DNA from: Bacteroidota bacterium
GTDB taxonomy: Bacteria > Bacteroidota > Bacteroidia > Bacteroidales > F082
Assembly (NCBI GenBank): GCA_024279935.1
Contig: JAJRQZ010000103.1
Coordinates: 1 to 64,000, forward strand
Length of the DNA stretch: 64,000 bases
Reading direction: 5' to 3'
Each line of letters starts with the position of its first letter. Position 1 is the first letter of the stretch. Below the pieces are notes generated by a model. It was given only the letters and a program-made list of their open reading frames with translations. It did not search any database and had not been told where the DNA came from. Below are positions 10,099 through 19,287 of the stretch, in pieces. The position numbers and the translations under genes were made by a program.

Positions 10099-12537
10099 AT
10101 GGAAACGAAGTTTAATCTGACAGAAATACTAGATGCAGACACCGAATTTTTCCCTTTGCTTTCTTCGGAAGACGAAGAGATGATTAACTCGGAGGATGTT
10201 CCCGGCGATCTGCCGATATTGCCACTTAGAAATACAGTTTTGTTTCCGGGGGTAGTTATACCTATTACCGTAGGGCGCGATAAATCGATAAACCTGATCA
10301 GGGATGCTTATAAGGGAACCAAGGTAATTGGTGTTGTTGCCCAAAAAGATGCCGAGGTCGAAGATCCCGTCGCGGAGGATTTAAACAAGGTAGGGACGGT
10401 CGCGCGCCTTATTAAGACGCTTCAAATGCCCGACGGCAACACCACAGCCATCATCCAGGGGAAAAAGAGGTTTGAAATAAGCGAGATAACCCAACAAGAT
10501 CCATATTTCAAGGCCAAGGTCCAGAATTTTGAATCTGATAATGTCGTTCCGGAAACTAAAGAGTTCCAGGCTCTTATTTCGTCAGTAAAGGATATGGCAA
10601 TCCAAATCATCGAAAAGTCGCCCAATATTCCCACCGAGGCGGTATTTGCAGTAAACAATATTGAAACACCTGCGTTCCTGGTTAATTTCGTTTGCTCAAA
10701 CCTGAATGCCGATAATACCACAAAACAAAAACTGATCGAGATTTCTGATATCGAGCTGCGCGCCAATAAAGTCCTGGCAATACTTACCAAGGAATTGCAA
10801 ATGGTGAACCTTAAGACCGATATCCAGAAAAAGGTAAAGACCGATCTTGATAAGCAGCAGCGCGATTATATGCTCAACCAGCAGCTAAAGACCATACAGC
10901 AAGAATTGGGCGGCGGCCCGCACGATAGCGAAATAAAAGAACTGGAACAAAAGGCAAAGAAGAAGAAATGGAGCAAGGAGGCCGCCGATACTTTTAAGTC
11001 GGAACTACATAAACTGCAGAGGATGAATCCCTCGGCGGCGGAATACTCTATCCAGCTTAACTATTTGGACGTATTTGTGGAACTGCCCTGGGATGAGTTT
11101 ACAAAGGACAACCTGGATTTAAGGCGCGCCGAAAAAGTATTAAACGAGGATCATTACGGACTCGACAAAATAAAGGAGCGGATAATTGAGTATCTCGCTG
11201 TTCTAAAGCTGAAAAACAATATGAAGGCCCCGATCCTATGTTTTGTCGGTCCTCCCGGGGTTGGTAAGACTTCGCTCGGGAAGTCGATAGCCCGTGCCCT
11301 TGACCGAAAGTATATCCGCATGTCGCTTGGCGGCGTTCGCGACGAGGCCGAGCTGCGCGGCCACCGCAAGACTTATATCGGCGCCATGCCAGGCAGGATT
11401 ATACAAAACCTTAAAAAGGTAAAAGCTTCCAACCCTGTTTTTATGCTCGACGAAATTGATAAGGTAAGCGGCAATACATATAGCGGCGATCCGCAGGCTG
11501 CTTTATTGGAAATACTTGACCCTGAGCAAAACAACCATTTTTATGATAACTTTTTGGAGCTCGAGTACGACCTTTCCAGGATAATGTTCATCGCCACGGC
11601 GAATACCTTATCGACTATTCACCCGGCATTGCGCGACAGGATGGAGATAATCGATTTAAGTGGTTATTTGCTGGAAGAGAAACTGGAGATCGCAAAAAGA
11701 CACCTTGTCCCTAAACAACTTGAGGAACATGGTGTGAAATCATCTCAGCTTAAGTTCAACAAGGCTGTTTTGGAGGCAATAGTCGAAGATCACACCCGTG
11801 AGGCGGGAGTGAGGCTGCTCGAAAAACAAATTGCCAAAATCATACGGAACCGGGCGAAATTCATTGCCATGGGCGAAGAGTTCAAGGCTAAGATAAGCAA
11901 GCAGGACCTGAACAAGATTCTTGGGCCGCCGCGATTCCAGAAAGATCGAAATATCAAAAATGACATCGCCGGAGTAGTTACCGGCCTGGCCTGGACTGCC
12001 GTGGGCGGCGAAATACTGTTTATAGAGGTTAGCCTGAGCAAAGGCAAGGGGCTGCTGAAGCTTACCGGCAACCTGGGCGACGTGATGAAAGAGTCCGCAA
12101 GCCTGGCTTATGAGTATTTAAAAGCTCATTCCATGCTTTGGGACATTAATCCTGATGCCTTCGATAATTGGAACGCGCATATCCATGTTCCTGAAGGGGC
12201 GACGCCGAAAGACGGCCCGTCGGCGGGCGTAACCATGTTGACCGCACTGGCGTCGGCGTTTACCCAGCGAAAAGTAAGGGCTAAGATGGCAATGACAGGC
12301 GAAATCACCCTTCGAGGTAAAGTAACACCGGTAGGGGGTGTGAAAGAAAAAATTCTTGCGGCTAAACGCGCTAAGATCAAGGATATTCTTCTGTCGAAAG
12401 AAAACGAGAAGGATATATTGGAGATAGACGAGAGTTTTATCAAAGGTGTTGAATTCCATTATGTCGAAAATATGACCGAGGTCCTGGACTTTGCCCTGCT
12501 AAACGAAAAAGTGAGGAACCCCATCAAAATTTCATGA
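10099..12537 (+). CDS. lon: ATP-dependent protease Lon
   Basis: 812 residues, the usual length for Lon. The N-terminal LON substrate-binding domain (about 35-240, PILPLRNTVLFPGVVIP) is followed by the AAA+ module with Walker A GPPGVGKT (384-391, K390) and Walker B FMLDEIDK. The C-terminal protease domain has the Ser-Lys dyad S708 in PKDGPSAG and K751 in GGVKEK, aligned to E. coli S679 and K722. The enzyme degrades misfolded and regulatory proteins in the cytoplasm as a hexamer. It is a single gene between a terminator and the thrS promoter. No HrcA/CIRCE or other heat-shock site was recognised upstream. Confidence 0.98.
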   Translation: METKFNLTEILDADTEFFPLLSSEDEEMINSEDVPGDLPILPLRNTVLFPGVVIPITVGRDKSINLIRDAYKGTKVIGVVAQKDAEVEDPVAEDLNKVGTVARLIKTLQMPDGNTTAIIQGKKRFEISEITQQDPYFKAKVQNFESDNVVPETKEFQALISSVKDMAIQIIEKSPNIPTEAVFAVNNIETPAFLVNFVCSNLNADNTTKQKLIEISDIELRANKVLAILTKELQMVNLKTDIQKKVKTDLDKQQRDYMLNQQLKTIQQELGGGPHDSEIKELEQKAKKKKWSKEAADTFKSELHKLQRMNPSAAEYSIQLNYLDVFVELPWDEFTKDNLDLRRAEKVLNEDHYGLDKIKERIIEYLAVLKLKNNMKAPILCFVGPPGVGKTSLGKSIARALDRKYIRMSLGGVRDEAELRGHRKTYIGAMPGRIIQNLKKVKASNPVFMLDEIDKVSGNTYSGDPQAALLEILDPEQNNHFYDNFLELEYDLSRIMFIATANTLSTIHPALRDRMEIIDLSGYLLEEKLEIAKRHLVPKQLEEHGVKSSQLKFNKAVLEAIVEDHTREAGVRLLEKQIAKIIRNRAKFIAMGEEFKAKISKQDLNKILGPPRFQKDRNIKNDIAGVVTGLAWTAVGGEILFIEVSLSKGKGLLKLTGNLGDVMKESASLAYEYLKAHSMLWDINPDAFDNWNAHIHVPEGATPKDGPSAGVTMLTALASAFTQRKVRAKMAMTGEITLRGKVTPVGGVKEKILAAKRAKIKDILLSKENEKDILEIDESFIKGVEFHYVENMTEVLDFALLNEKVRNPIKIS

Positions 12538-12790
12538 TGTTGCCTTAGGGCTGATAAAAGCCTTGGGAAGAATAAGAAGGATAGGCAATGCGATGGACAC
12601 CGATGTGGCTTGGCCATATAAGTTCTGGTGGTTTGAGCGACGCACCGCCCTGTTTGTAGCACTGCCGGCAACAGTTCGTCGAGTTGCCGCATACGGCCCT
12701 TTAGTACAAGGAGGCAAAGCGTCCGGCTTCATATCCGGGTTTTGTTCCGAAAGCTTGATTTTGCCCCCTGAACATTTCGGTCGTAATTAG
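12538..12790. other. Unassigned stretch between lon and thrS
   Basis: No convincing gene was found in this gap. Short open frames exist on both strands (for example 75 codons on plus from 12563, 66 codons on minus from 12732), but they overlap each other and encode Arg/Pro/Ala-rich, non-domain-like sequence. The stretch is visibly richer in G+C than other gaps here, which are AT-rich. It could be a decayed gene, a structured RNA or a long leader for thrS. Only the thrS promoter at its right edge is assignable. Confidence 0.35.
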
Positions 12791-12820
12791 TTGTAAATGT
12801 GCAAAAAATTAGTACTTTTG
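12790..12820 (+). promoter_or_regulatory. Promoter of the thrS-infC-rpmI-rplT operon
   Basis: A perfect Bacteroidota -7 element TACTTTTG (12813-12820) fits TAnnTTTG. A GTTG -33-like element lies 19 bases upstream (12790-12793), the spacing known for the primary sigma factor of this phylum. The thrS ATG is 28 bases downstream of the -7 box. Confidence 0.75.
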
Positions 12821-12848
12821 CAGCCAATTTTTTCAGCGAAAACAGAAG

Positions 12849-14792
12849 ATGATAAATATTATATTACCGGATAAATCGAAACGCGAGTATGCCGAGGGAG
12901 TTAACGCTCTAGAGGTCGCTAAAGACATCAGCGAGGGCCTCGCCCGCAATGTATTGGCGGCAAAGGTGAACGGAGAAGTATGGGATGCTAATCGCCCCAT
13001 ATTTCAGGACGCTGACGTTCAGCTGCTTACGTGGAAGGATGATGAGGGTAAAGCTGCAATGTGGCATTCTTCGGCCCACCTGATGGCGGAGGCAATCGAA
13101 TTGCTGTTCCCGGGTGTCAAGTTCGGCATAGGCCCCGATATCGAGAACGGCTTTTATTATGATGTTGATTTCGGGGAATATGAGGTCTCGGAAAACGACC
13201 TTGTCAAGATCGAGGGCAAAATGCTGGATCTTGCCCGCGAAAAGCAGGTTTTCGTGAGAACGGACATTTCAAAGGTTGACGCCCTAAAGTATTTTACGGA
13301 TAAGGGAGACGAATATAAAACAGAGTTGATAAACGATCTCAACGATGGTGAGATCACTCTTTATAAGAGTGGGCATTTCACTGACTTATGCCGCGGCCCG
13401 CATATACCCAGCACTGCTTTTATCAAGGCAATAAAGTTAACAAGCATAGCCGGTGCTTATTGGAGGGGCGACGAAAACAGGAAACAGCTTACGCGCATTT
13501 ATGGAATTACCTTTCCAAAGAGAAAGGAGCTTGATGAATATTTGTTGATGCTTGAAGAAGCCAAGAAGCGTGATCATCGCCTGTTGGGCAAAGAGCTTGA
13601 GCTGTTTGCTTTTTCGCGGAAAGTGGGGCAGGGATTGCCGCTTTGGCTGCCGAAAGGCGCCGAGCTTAGGGAAAAGCTCGAGCAATTCCTGAAGAAGGTT
13701 CAAAAGGAAGCAGGGTATAAACCGGTCATCACCCCCCATATAGGCAACGTTGATCTGTATAAGACCTCGGGGCACTTTCAAAAGTACGGCGCCGAGTCGT
13801 TTCAGCCCATTAAAACCCCTGCCGAGGGCGAGGAGTTCTTTTTGAAGCCGATGAACTGCCCTCATCATTGCGAGATCTATAATAGCAAACCTCATTCATA
13901 TAAAGAATTACCTATCCGCTATGCCGAATTCGGCACCGTGTATCGTTATGAGCAAAGTGGCGAGCTGCATGGGCTTACAAGGGTCAGGGGGTTTACCCAG
14001 GACGATGCTCACATCTTCTGTACGCCCGATCAGATCAAGGACGAGTTTAAGGCTGTCATCGATATCATTGAGATAATTTTCAAGGCCCTCGACTTCAATG
14101 ACGTCATGGTTCAGATATCGCTCCGCGACCCTGAAAACAAGGAAAAGTATATCGGTAGCGATGAAAACTGGGAAAAAGCCGAGGCTGCCATCAAAGAAGT
14201 TGCCGAAGAAAGAGGCTTGAACGCTAAGACCGAGTATGGCGAAGCGGCGTTTTACGGGCCTAAGATGGACTTCATGGTAAAAGATGCCCTAGGCCGCAAG
14301 TGGCAGCTAGGCACTATCCAGGTTGATTATAACTTGCCCGAACGTTTCGATTTAACTTATATCGGATCCGATAACGAGAAGCATCGCCCTGTAATGATTC
14401 ACAGGGCGCCCTTTGGCTCAATGGAGCGTTTTGTCGCCGTTTTGATCGAGCATTGTGCCGGCAAGTTCCCTTTGTGGTTAGCACCCGAGCAATTTATTCT
14501 CTTGCCGATAAGCGAAAAATATCAAGTATATTCCGAAAAAGTTTTAAATTTGCTGAATAAACAGAATGTCAGGGGTATAATTGATGACCGCAGCGAGAAA
14601 ACCGGAAGGAAAATCCGTGACGCCGAATTGAAGAAGATACCGTTTATGCTGATAGTGGGCGAAAGAGAGGAATTGGAGGGAAGCGTGTCGGTGAGAAAGC
14701 ACGGCCAAGGTGATTTAGGAACATTTAGTATTGAGGATTTTGCGGCAATGATAAACAAGGAAGTTGACAATTTAACCGCTCAGGATAATTAA
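12849..14792 (+). CDS. thrS: Threonyl-tRNA synthetase
   Basis: 647 residues, full length. It has an N-terminal TGS domain (residues 1-60), an editing domain with the [11 protein letters not shown] motif (about residue 75) and a second zinc-type motif [10 protein letters not shown]. The class II catalytic core includes [10 protein letters not shown] (zinc-binding Cys), motif 2 [21 protein letters not shown], and motif 3 [13 protein letters not shown]-terminal anticodon-binding domain follows. It charges tRNA-Thr in the cytoplasm. It is the first gene of a thrS-infC-rpmI-rplT operon, the classic bacterial order, with only 33 bases to infC. Confidence 0.98.
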   Translation: MINIILPDKSKREYAEGVNALEVAKDISEGLARNVLAAKVNGEVWDANRPIFQDADVQLLTWKDDEGKAAMWHSSAHLMAEAIELLFPGVKFGIGPDIENGFYYDVDFGEYEVSENDLVKIEGKMLDLAREKQVFVRTDISKVDALKYFTDKGDEYKTELINDLNDGEITLYKSGHFTDLCRGPHIPSTAFIKAIKLTSIAGAYWRGDENRKQLTRIYGITFPKRKELDEYLLMLEEAKKRDHRLLGKELELFAFSRKVGQGLPLWLPKGAELREKLEQFLKKVQKEAGYKPVITPHIGNVDLYKTSGHFQKYGAESFQPIKTPAEGEEFFLKPMNCPHHCEIYNSKPHSYKELPIRYAEFGTVYRYEQSGELHGLTRVRGFTQDDAHIFCTPDQIKDEFKAVIDIIEIIFKALDFNDVMVQISLRDPENKEKYIGSDENWEKAEAAIKEVAEERGLNAKTEYGEAAFYGPKMDFMVKDALGRKWQLGTIQVDYNLPERFDLTYIGSDNEKHRPVMIHRAPFGSMERFVAVLIEHCAGKFPLWLAPEQFILLPISEKYQVYSEKVLNLLNKQNVRGIIDDRSEKTGRKIRDAELKKIPFMLIVGEREELEGSVSVRKHGQGDLGTFSIEDFAAMINKEVDNLTAQDN

Positions 14793-14811
14793 ATAAAGTA
14801 TTAATAAATAT

Positions 14812-14828
14812 AGGAGGACACGACAATA
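14812..14828 (+). promoter_or_regulatory. Strong Shine-Dalgarno and AUA start of infC
   Basis: A perfect AGGAGG (14812-14817) lies eight bases before an ATA codon (14826-14828) that opens the IF3 reading frame. A TAG at 14811-14813 closes the frame just upstream, so no ATG/GTG/TTG start is available before the conserved N-terminal part. In E. coli infC the AUU start gives autoregulation through initiator-codon discrimination by IF3; the same logic would fit here. Confidence 0.8.
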
Positions 14829-15380
14829 GCACAATTTAGAGGTAGAAGAAGGCCTAGGAAGCCTTTTAGGAAAGCAGAAGATCCGCACCGGATTAACCAT
14901 AAGATCACATCTCCTGTGGTAAGGCTCGTCGGCGATAATGTCGAAACGAACATTTATCAGCTGCGGGATGCTTTGGATATGGCCGACAGACAAGAACTGG
15001 ACTTGGTTGAGATATCACCATCTGCCAATCCGCCAGTTTGTAAAATAATGGATTATAAGAAGTTTCTTTATCAGCAAAAAAAGAAACAAAAAGAAATTAA
15101 GGCTAAAACAGCAAAAGTAGTCATCAAGGAAATCAGGCTTGGGCCTAATACCGATGATCACGATTTTAATTTTAAGCTATCCCATGCCAAGAAATTCCTT
15201 GAAGAAGGTGCAAAAGTTAAAGTTGACGTGTTTTTTAAAGGAAGATCTATCATTTATAAAGACAAAGGGGAATATATCCTTTTGCGGTTTGCCCAGGAAC
15301 TTGAGGACTTCGGCAAGGTTGAGAGCTTGCCGAAACTTGAGGGCAAGCGCATGATAATGATAGTTACCCCCAAGAAATAG
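14826..15380 (+). CDS. infC: Translation initiation factor IF-3 (AUA start)
   Basis: 184 residues when begun at the ATA codon. The region between 14826 and the first conventional in-frame start (GTG at 14916) encodes a basic Arg-rich leader followed by PHRINHKI, which corresponds to the conserved HRINEKI segment of IF3. A GTG start would delete it. The N-terminal domain continues with VRLVGDNVE and [20 protein letters not shown], then the linker [10 protein letters not shown], and the C-terminal domain with [18 protein letters not shown] and [15 protein letters not shown]3 binds the 30S subunit and checks start-codon pairing. Autoregulation through the weak start codon is inferred. Confidence 0.95.
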   Translation: MAQFRGRRRPRKPFRKAEDPHRINHKITSPVVRLVGDNVETNIYQLRDALDMADRQELDLVEISPSANPPVCKIMDYKKFLYQQKKKQKEIKAKTAKVVIKEIRLGPNTDDHDFNFKLSHAKKFLEEGAKVKVDVFFKGRSIIYKDKGEYILLRFAQELEDFGKVESLPKLEGKRMIMIVTPKK

Positions 15381-15425
15381 AAATTTTTTAATAAGTATAT
15401 TTTAATCAATAAATTCATTTGTGCA

Positions 15426-15620
15426 ATGCCAAAAATGAAATCTAAATCCAGTGCCAAGAAGAGGTTTACCTTTACAGGCACCGGTAAAATTAAAAGGAAG
15501 CACGCTTATAAAAGCCACATCCTGACAAAAAAATCGAAAAAGCGTAAGCGTAATTTAACTTACTCGGCTATTATCGATAAGTCGGATGAAAAAAGGATAA
15601 GAACCTTGCTTCGTAATTAA
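15426..15620 (+). CDS. rpmI: Ribosomal protein bL35
   Basis: 64 residues, highly basic, with the typical bL35 opening [23 protein letters not shown] and the [14 protein letters not shown] segment. It is a small structural protein of the 50S subunit. It sits 45 bases after infC and 72 bases before rplT in the conserved translation operon. Confidence 0.97.
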   Translation: MPKMKSKSSAKKRFTFTGTGKIKRKHAYKSHILTKKSKKRKRNLTYSAIIDKSDEKRIRTLLRN

Positions 15621-15692
15621 TAAGTTGTTTAACGTTTGTTATAGCAAAAAAGATCCTGGAAAGGGCGCTATAACGAAGAAAAATTTAAAAAA

Positions 15693-16037
15693 ATGCCAAG
15701 ATCTGTTAATTCAGTAGCTTCAAAAGCAAGGAAGAAAAAGCTTATGAAGCAGACCAAAGGACAATTTGGTCGAAGAAAAAATGTCTGGACGGTTGCCAAA
15801 AACGCGTACGAGAAAGGAATGCTGTACGCTTACCGCGACAGAAGAGTTAAAAAACGCAGCTTCAGGGCTTTGTGGATTCAGAGAATCAACGCCGCCGCCC
15901 GCTTGCATGGAATGTCGTACTCGGTTTTCATGGGTAAGCTTCATGCCAAGAATATCGAGATTAGCAGGAAGGTCCTGGCCGACCTTGCCATGAACAATCC
16001 TGAAGCGTTCAAGGCAATTGTAAAAGCAGTGAAATAA
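15693..16037 (+). CDS. rplT: Ribosomal protein bL20
   Basis: 114 residues. The conserved N-terminal extension ([19 protein letters not shown]) and globular domain ([30 protein letters not shown]) are intact. bL20 binds 23S rRNA and is needed for early 50S assembly; in E. coli and Bacillus it also represses its own operon, which cannot be judged from this sequence. It is the last gene of the operon and is followed by a strong terminator. Confidence 0.97.
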   Translation: MPRSVNSVASKARKKKLMKQTKGQFGRRKNVWTVAKNAYEKGMLYAYRDRRVKKRSFRALWIQRINAAARLHGMSYSVFMGKLHAKNIEISRKVLADLAMNNPEAFKAIVKAVK

Positions 16038-16051
16038 ATGCTTTCGAAGAA

Positions 16052-16092
16052 ACAAAAAGCCGTCCCGCCTTAGGCAGGGCGGCTTTTTTTTT
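16052..16092 (+). terminator. Rho-independent terminator after rplT
   Basis: A GC-rich hairpin (GCCGTCCCGCC pairing with GGCAGGGCGGC, one mismatch and one G-U pair, three-base loop) is flanked by five A residues and a run of nine T residues. The flanking A and T tracts could let it serve the converging minus-strand operon as well. Confidence 0.88.
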
Positions 16093-16212
16093 GAAGAATT
16101 CCCAAGGACTTTCTTTACAGGCTGTCTTTGCCGTTTTTAGCCAAAACACATTTGTATAGGTGATATTTTCCTGCTCTCTAACCAACAGCCCGGCTGCGGC
16201 CCCGGATGGATT

Positions 16213-17595
16213 TTATTCAATACCCAGTTTCTTTATCCTTCTGTCAAGAGCCTGCCAGGTGATGTTCAACAATTCGGCAGCCTTCGATTTATTATTGTTG
16301 CATTTATCTAGTGCCCTTATTATTAGTGATTTGATATTTTCGTCTAAATCAAAGATCTCGTTATTGGGAATAGTTGCCGGTTCGCGGGCCGTATTTGTGC
16401 CTTCATTGGAGAACAGCCTGAAATGCTTGCTCGTCAACACATCGCCATCGCATAATATCACTGCTCTTTCGAGCATGTTCTTGAGCTCCCGGATATTTCC
16501 GGGGAAATTATAATTGCTTAAGTCCTCAATTACCGATTTATCGATCGACTTCACTTTGTTCCCCATCTGCTTTGCGTAAAACCTCATATAATAATCCAAC
16601 AGTATAGGAATATCTTCCCTTCTTTCCCTCAATGGGGGGATTTCAATTACGAATATGCTGAGGCGGTGGAATAAGTCCAACCGGAATTTATTCTCCAAGG
16701 CCATGCTTTCCAGGTTTTTGTTCGATGCCGCAATAACCCTTACATCAACCGAGCGGCTGACGCGCGAGCCAACTTTATTTACCTTTCGCTCTTCGAGGAC
16801 CCTTAGTAACTTGGCTTGTTGCATCAGTGGCATATCACTTATCTCATCGAGGAAGAGGCTGCCTTTATCGGCAATCTCGAACCAGCCGTCCTTATCTTCC
16901 GTGGCACCGGTAAAAGCTCCTTTTTTATGTCCGAAAAACTCACTTTCGAATAAGCTCTCAGGTACTGCTGAGCAGTTTACCGAATAAAACCTTTGTTTGT
17001 TCCTTTTGCTCAAATAATGAATGCCATGGGCTACTAGCTCTTTGCCAGTGCCGCTTTCCCCCAACACCAGGACGGAGGTGTTCTCGGTTTTTGCAACCTT
17101 GATCATCATCGAGATCAGGTTGTTTACGGCGGCACTGTTGCCCAGGATTTGTACCCCGATGTTATGCATCAGCTTTTTCGAGAGTATGTTCACGTCTTCC
17201 CTGCTGTCCTTCAGCTCGCGGTTAAGGAATATAAACCTCTTGGTGCGCAAGATAGCATTGTTGATGTCCAACAGGCGGAATGGCTTTTGGAAATAGTCGG
17301 TTGCGCCAAAACGCATGGCTGCTATAACAGTTGACATGTCGCCATGGCCCGAGACCATGATAACCTCGGCATCAGGCTGTTTTTTCTTAATTATTTTCAA
17401 GACCTCGATCCCGCTCATTTCGGGTAGTTTTATGTCGAGGATTACAATATCTATCTTAGTTTTGTCAATTACCCTGAACGCAATAGAGGGCTTGGTAGCC
17501 TTGTAAACAGTAAAATTCTTGTTCCCCAGGAATTCGTTGAGCTCCTCGAGCAATCTTTCCTCGTCGTCAACTATCAATATATTAAGTTTCTTCAT
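16213..17595 (-). CDS. NtrC-family sigma-54-dependent response regulator
   Basis: 460 residues. A receiver domain (1-120) has the phosphoacceptor D54 in IVILDIKLPEMSG. The AAA+ domain has Walker A GESGTGKE and the intact sigma-54 contact loop GAFTGA (in FGHKKGAFTGATEDK), plus the arginine-finger region PLRERREDIP. A Fis-type helix-turn-helix closes the protein (NNNKSKAAELLNITWQALDRRIKKLG). It should activate sigma-54 promoters when phosphorylated. Its start codon directly abuts the stop codon of the kinase gene upstream (no gap), so the two are translated together and are almost certainly partners. Confidence 0.95.
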   Translation of the reverse strand: MKKLNILIVDDEERLLEELNEFLGNKNFTVYKATKPSIAFRVIDKTKIDIVILDIKLPEMSGIEVLKIIKKKQPDAEVIMVSGHGDMSTVIAAMRFGATDYFQKPFRLLDINNAILRTKRFIFLNRELKDSREDVNILSKKLMHNIGVQILGNSAAVNNLISMMIKVAKTENTSVLVLGESGTGKELVAHGIHYLSKRNKQRFYSVNCSAVPESLFESEFFGHKKGAFTGATEDKDGWFEIADKGSLFLDEISDMPLMQQAKLLRVLEERKVNKVGSRVSRSVDVRVIAASNKNLESMALENKFRLDLFHRLSIFVIEIPPLRERREDIPILLDYYMRFYAKQMGNKVKSIDKSVIEDLSNYNFPGNIRELKNMLERAVILCDGDVLTSKHFRLFSNEGTNTAREPATIPNNEIFDLDENIKSLIIRALDKCNNNKSKAAELLNITWQALDRRIKKLGIE

Positions 17596-19284
17596 TTATT
17601 CTTTTATTAATGGTAGTTCTATTGTCAGCTTGGTGCACTCTTGAGGAGAGCTTTCCACTCTTATCAACCCGTTCATCTCTTTAATTATGCCATACGAGAT
17701 GGATAAGCCAAGGCCTGTTCCGCTTTCTTCATCCTTAGTTGTAAAAAACGGATCGAAGATCTTGTCGAAGATCTTGTCGCTGATGCCAATTCCGTTATCG
17801 CTTATATAAATTAAGATAAAGTCGTCTTCGGTATCCACCTCAATCTTTATTTTCTTCTTGAAATCATGGTTTTTTGATTGGGCCGCCCTCTTGTCAACCG
17901 CCGATTTGGAGTTCGAGAGCATGTTCAATATCACTTGCTCAAGCTTAAACGCGTTGCCCGATGTTGTAAATATGCCTTCCGGATAAGTAAACTGTAGATC
18001 AACCGAGTGGTTGAGATATTGCCTGTTTATGAGGGAGATGGACTTGCTGATGACTTCGATGACATTGATGATGGAGTGATCCGCTCTTTGTTGGTCGCGG
18101 GAGAATACCCTGACGTGCTCGATAATGTTTTTTATCCTGTCGATATCCTGGAACAGTACATTTATCTTGGATTTTATATAGTTGATGTTAAGATCGCCCT
18201 CGGCTATTTTGTATATTATGTTCTCGAGCCCCATCGAGATACCTCCCAAAGGTTGGTTTATTTCGTGGGCAAGCCCGGCACTCAGCTCCCCCAATGATTC
18301 CAGTTTCGACTTTTGGATAAGCAGCTGCTGCTGGCTTTTTACCTTCTCGACTTCGCTCTTGATTCGCTTTTCGAGGTTCTTGTTGAGTTTTGTCAAGTTT
18401 AATTGTGCTAGTTTTCTTAGTGTGATGTTGGAGGCGAAAACAAGGTAGCCCGCTTCGTTGTCCCAGTCTATAATATTTATTTTCAGCTCAAGCCATTTTT
18501 GTTTCTCGCTTTTGGTGGAAATCATCACCTCGAAAGATTTCTCCGTTTCCAAAGGTTGCTCGTCCAAGAAATATTCTTTGATATCGTCTGCGTTTTTGCT
18601 TTTAATGAATTTGTAAAGAGGCTTCCCGATAAGGTTGCGGGGGATATCCTCCATCAGGTTGACCATTGTAGGGTTCAGAAGGATGATTATGCCGTTTTGG
18701 ATAAGAAGAATACCGTCGCTGGCATTTTCATAGATAAGTCGGTATTTTCCCTCGCTTTCCCTCAAAAGCAACTGGGCATTGGTTCGTTCGGCTATTTCAA
18801 GCTCAAGTTCCTTTGTCCTTTCCCTTACCCTTTTCTCAAGGGTTATGTTCATGTTTATCAGTTCTTTTTCTGCTTCGATACGCCTTTTTTCTGCTTCGGC
18901 TAAATTCCTTTCGAGTAAGATGTCGTTTGCCTGTTCAGTAACTATTTTAATAAGGTCCTCGTTTTTGACCGGTTTGATGAGGAAGCCTTTCACGCCGGTT
19001 TCAATGGCATTTAAAAAGTATCTCGACTCTCCATAAGCCGACATTATGATGATTCTTACTTTGGCGTTCCTGTCGCGGATTTCACGTATCATGTCAAGCC
19101 CGTTCATGATCGGCATTTTAATATCCGACAGTATTAAATCGGGTTTGATGTCGGAATACTTTTGCAGGCCTTCCTCGCCATTCGACGCTAAATAAATCTC
19201 ATTAACTGTTTTCTCTAAAACCCTATAATAGATATTTCTTATTATGGGGTCGTCTTCTACTATTAATAGCTTAATGTCGAACAT
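17596..19284 (-). CDS. Sensor kinase with N-terminal receiver and PAS domain
   Basis: 562 residues, no membrane helix, so cytoplasmic. It has an N-terminal receiver (1-120, D54 in LILSDIKMP), a coiled-coil linker (about 125-170, EAEKRRIEAEKELIN), a PAS domain (about 170-290, ILLIQNGIIILLNPTMV) and a second coiled coil. The HisKA phosphoacceptor is H340 in AGLAHEINQPLGG. The HATPase domain has N, G1 and G2 boxes (ISDNGIGISDKIFDKIFDPFFTTK, GTGLGLSISYGI). The HEINQPL type of HisKA is typical of NtrB/AtoS-like kinases that partner NtrC-type regulators. The N-terminal receiver could take input from another kinase. Confidence 0.94.
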   Translation of the reverse strand: MFDIKLLIVEDDPIIRNIYYRVLEKTVNEIYLASNGEEGLQKYSDIKPDLILSDIKMPIMNGLDMIREIRDRNAKVRIIIMSAYGESRYFLNAIETGVKGFLIKPVKNEDLIKIVTEQANDILLERNLAEAEKRRIEAEKELINMNITLEKRVRERTKELELEIAERTNAQLLLRESEGKYRLIYENASDGILLIQNGIIILLNPTMVNLMEDIPRNLIGKPLYKFIKSKNADDIKEYFLDEQPLETEKSFEVMISTKSEKQKWLELKINIIDWDNEAGYLVFASNITLRKLAQLNLTKLNKNLEKRIKSEVEKVKSQQQLLIQKSKLESLGELSAGLAHEINQPLGGISMGLENIIYKIAEGDLNINYIKSKINVLFQDIDRIKNIIEHVRVFSRDQQRADHSIINVIEVISKSISLINRQYLNHSVDLQFTYPEGIFTTSGNAFKLEQVILNMLSNSKSAVDKRAAQSKNHDFKKKIKIEVDTEDDFILIYISDNGIGISDKIFDKIFDPFFTTKDEESGTGLGLSISYGIIKEMNGLIRVESSPQECTKLTIELPLIKE

Positions 19285-19287
19285 ATC

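Noticed and set aside
12563-12790. Open frame of 75 codons on the plus strand between lon and thrS
   Set aside because: It has no domain, overlaps competing minus-strand frames and runs into the thrS promoter region; I treat the stretch as unassigned.
14916-15380. IF3 starting at GTG 14916
   Set aside because: It would delete the conserved HRIN segment, and a better start with a perfect AGGAGG lies at ATA 14826.
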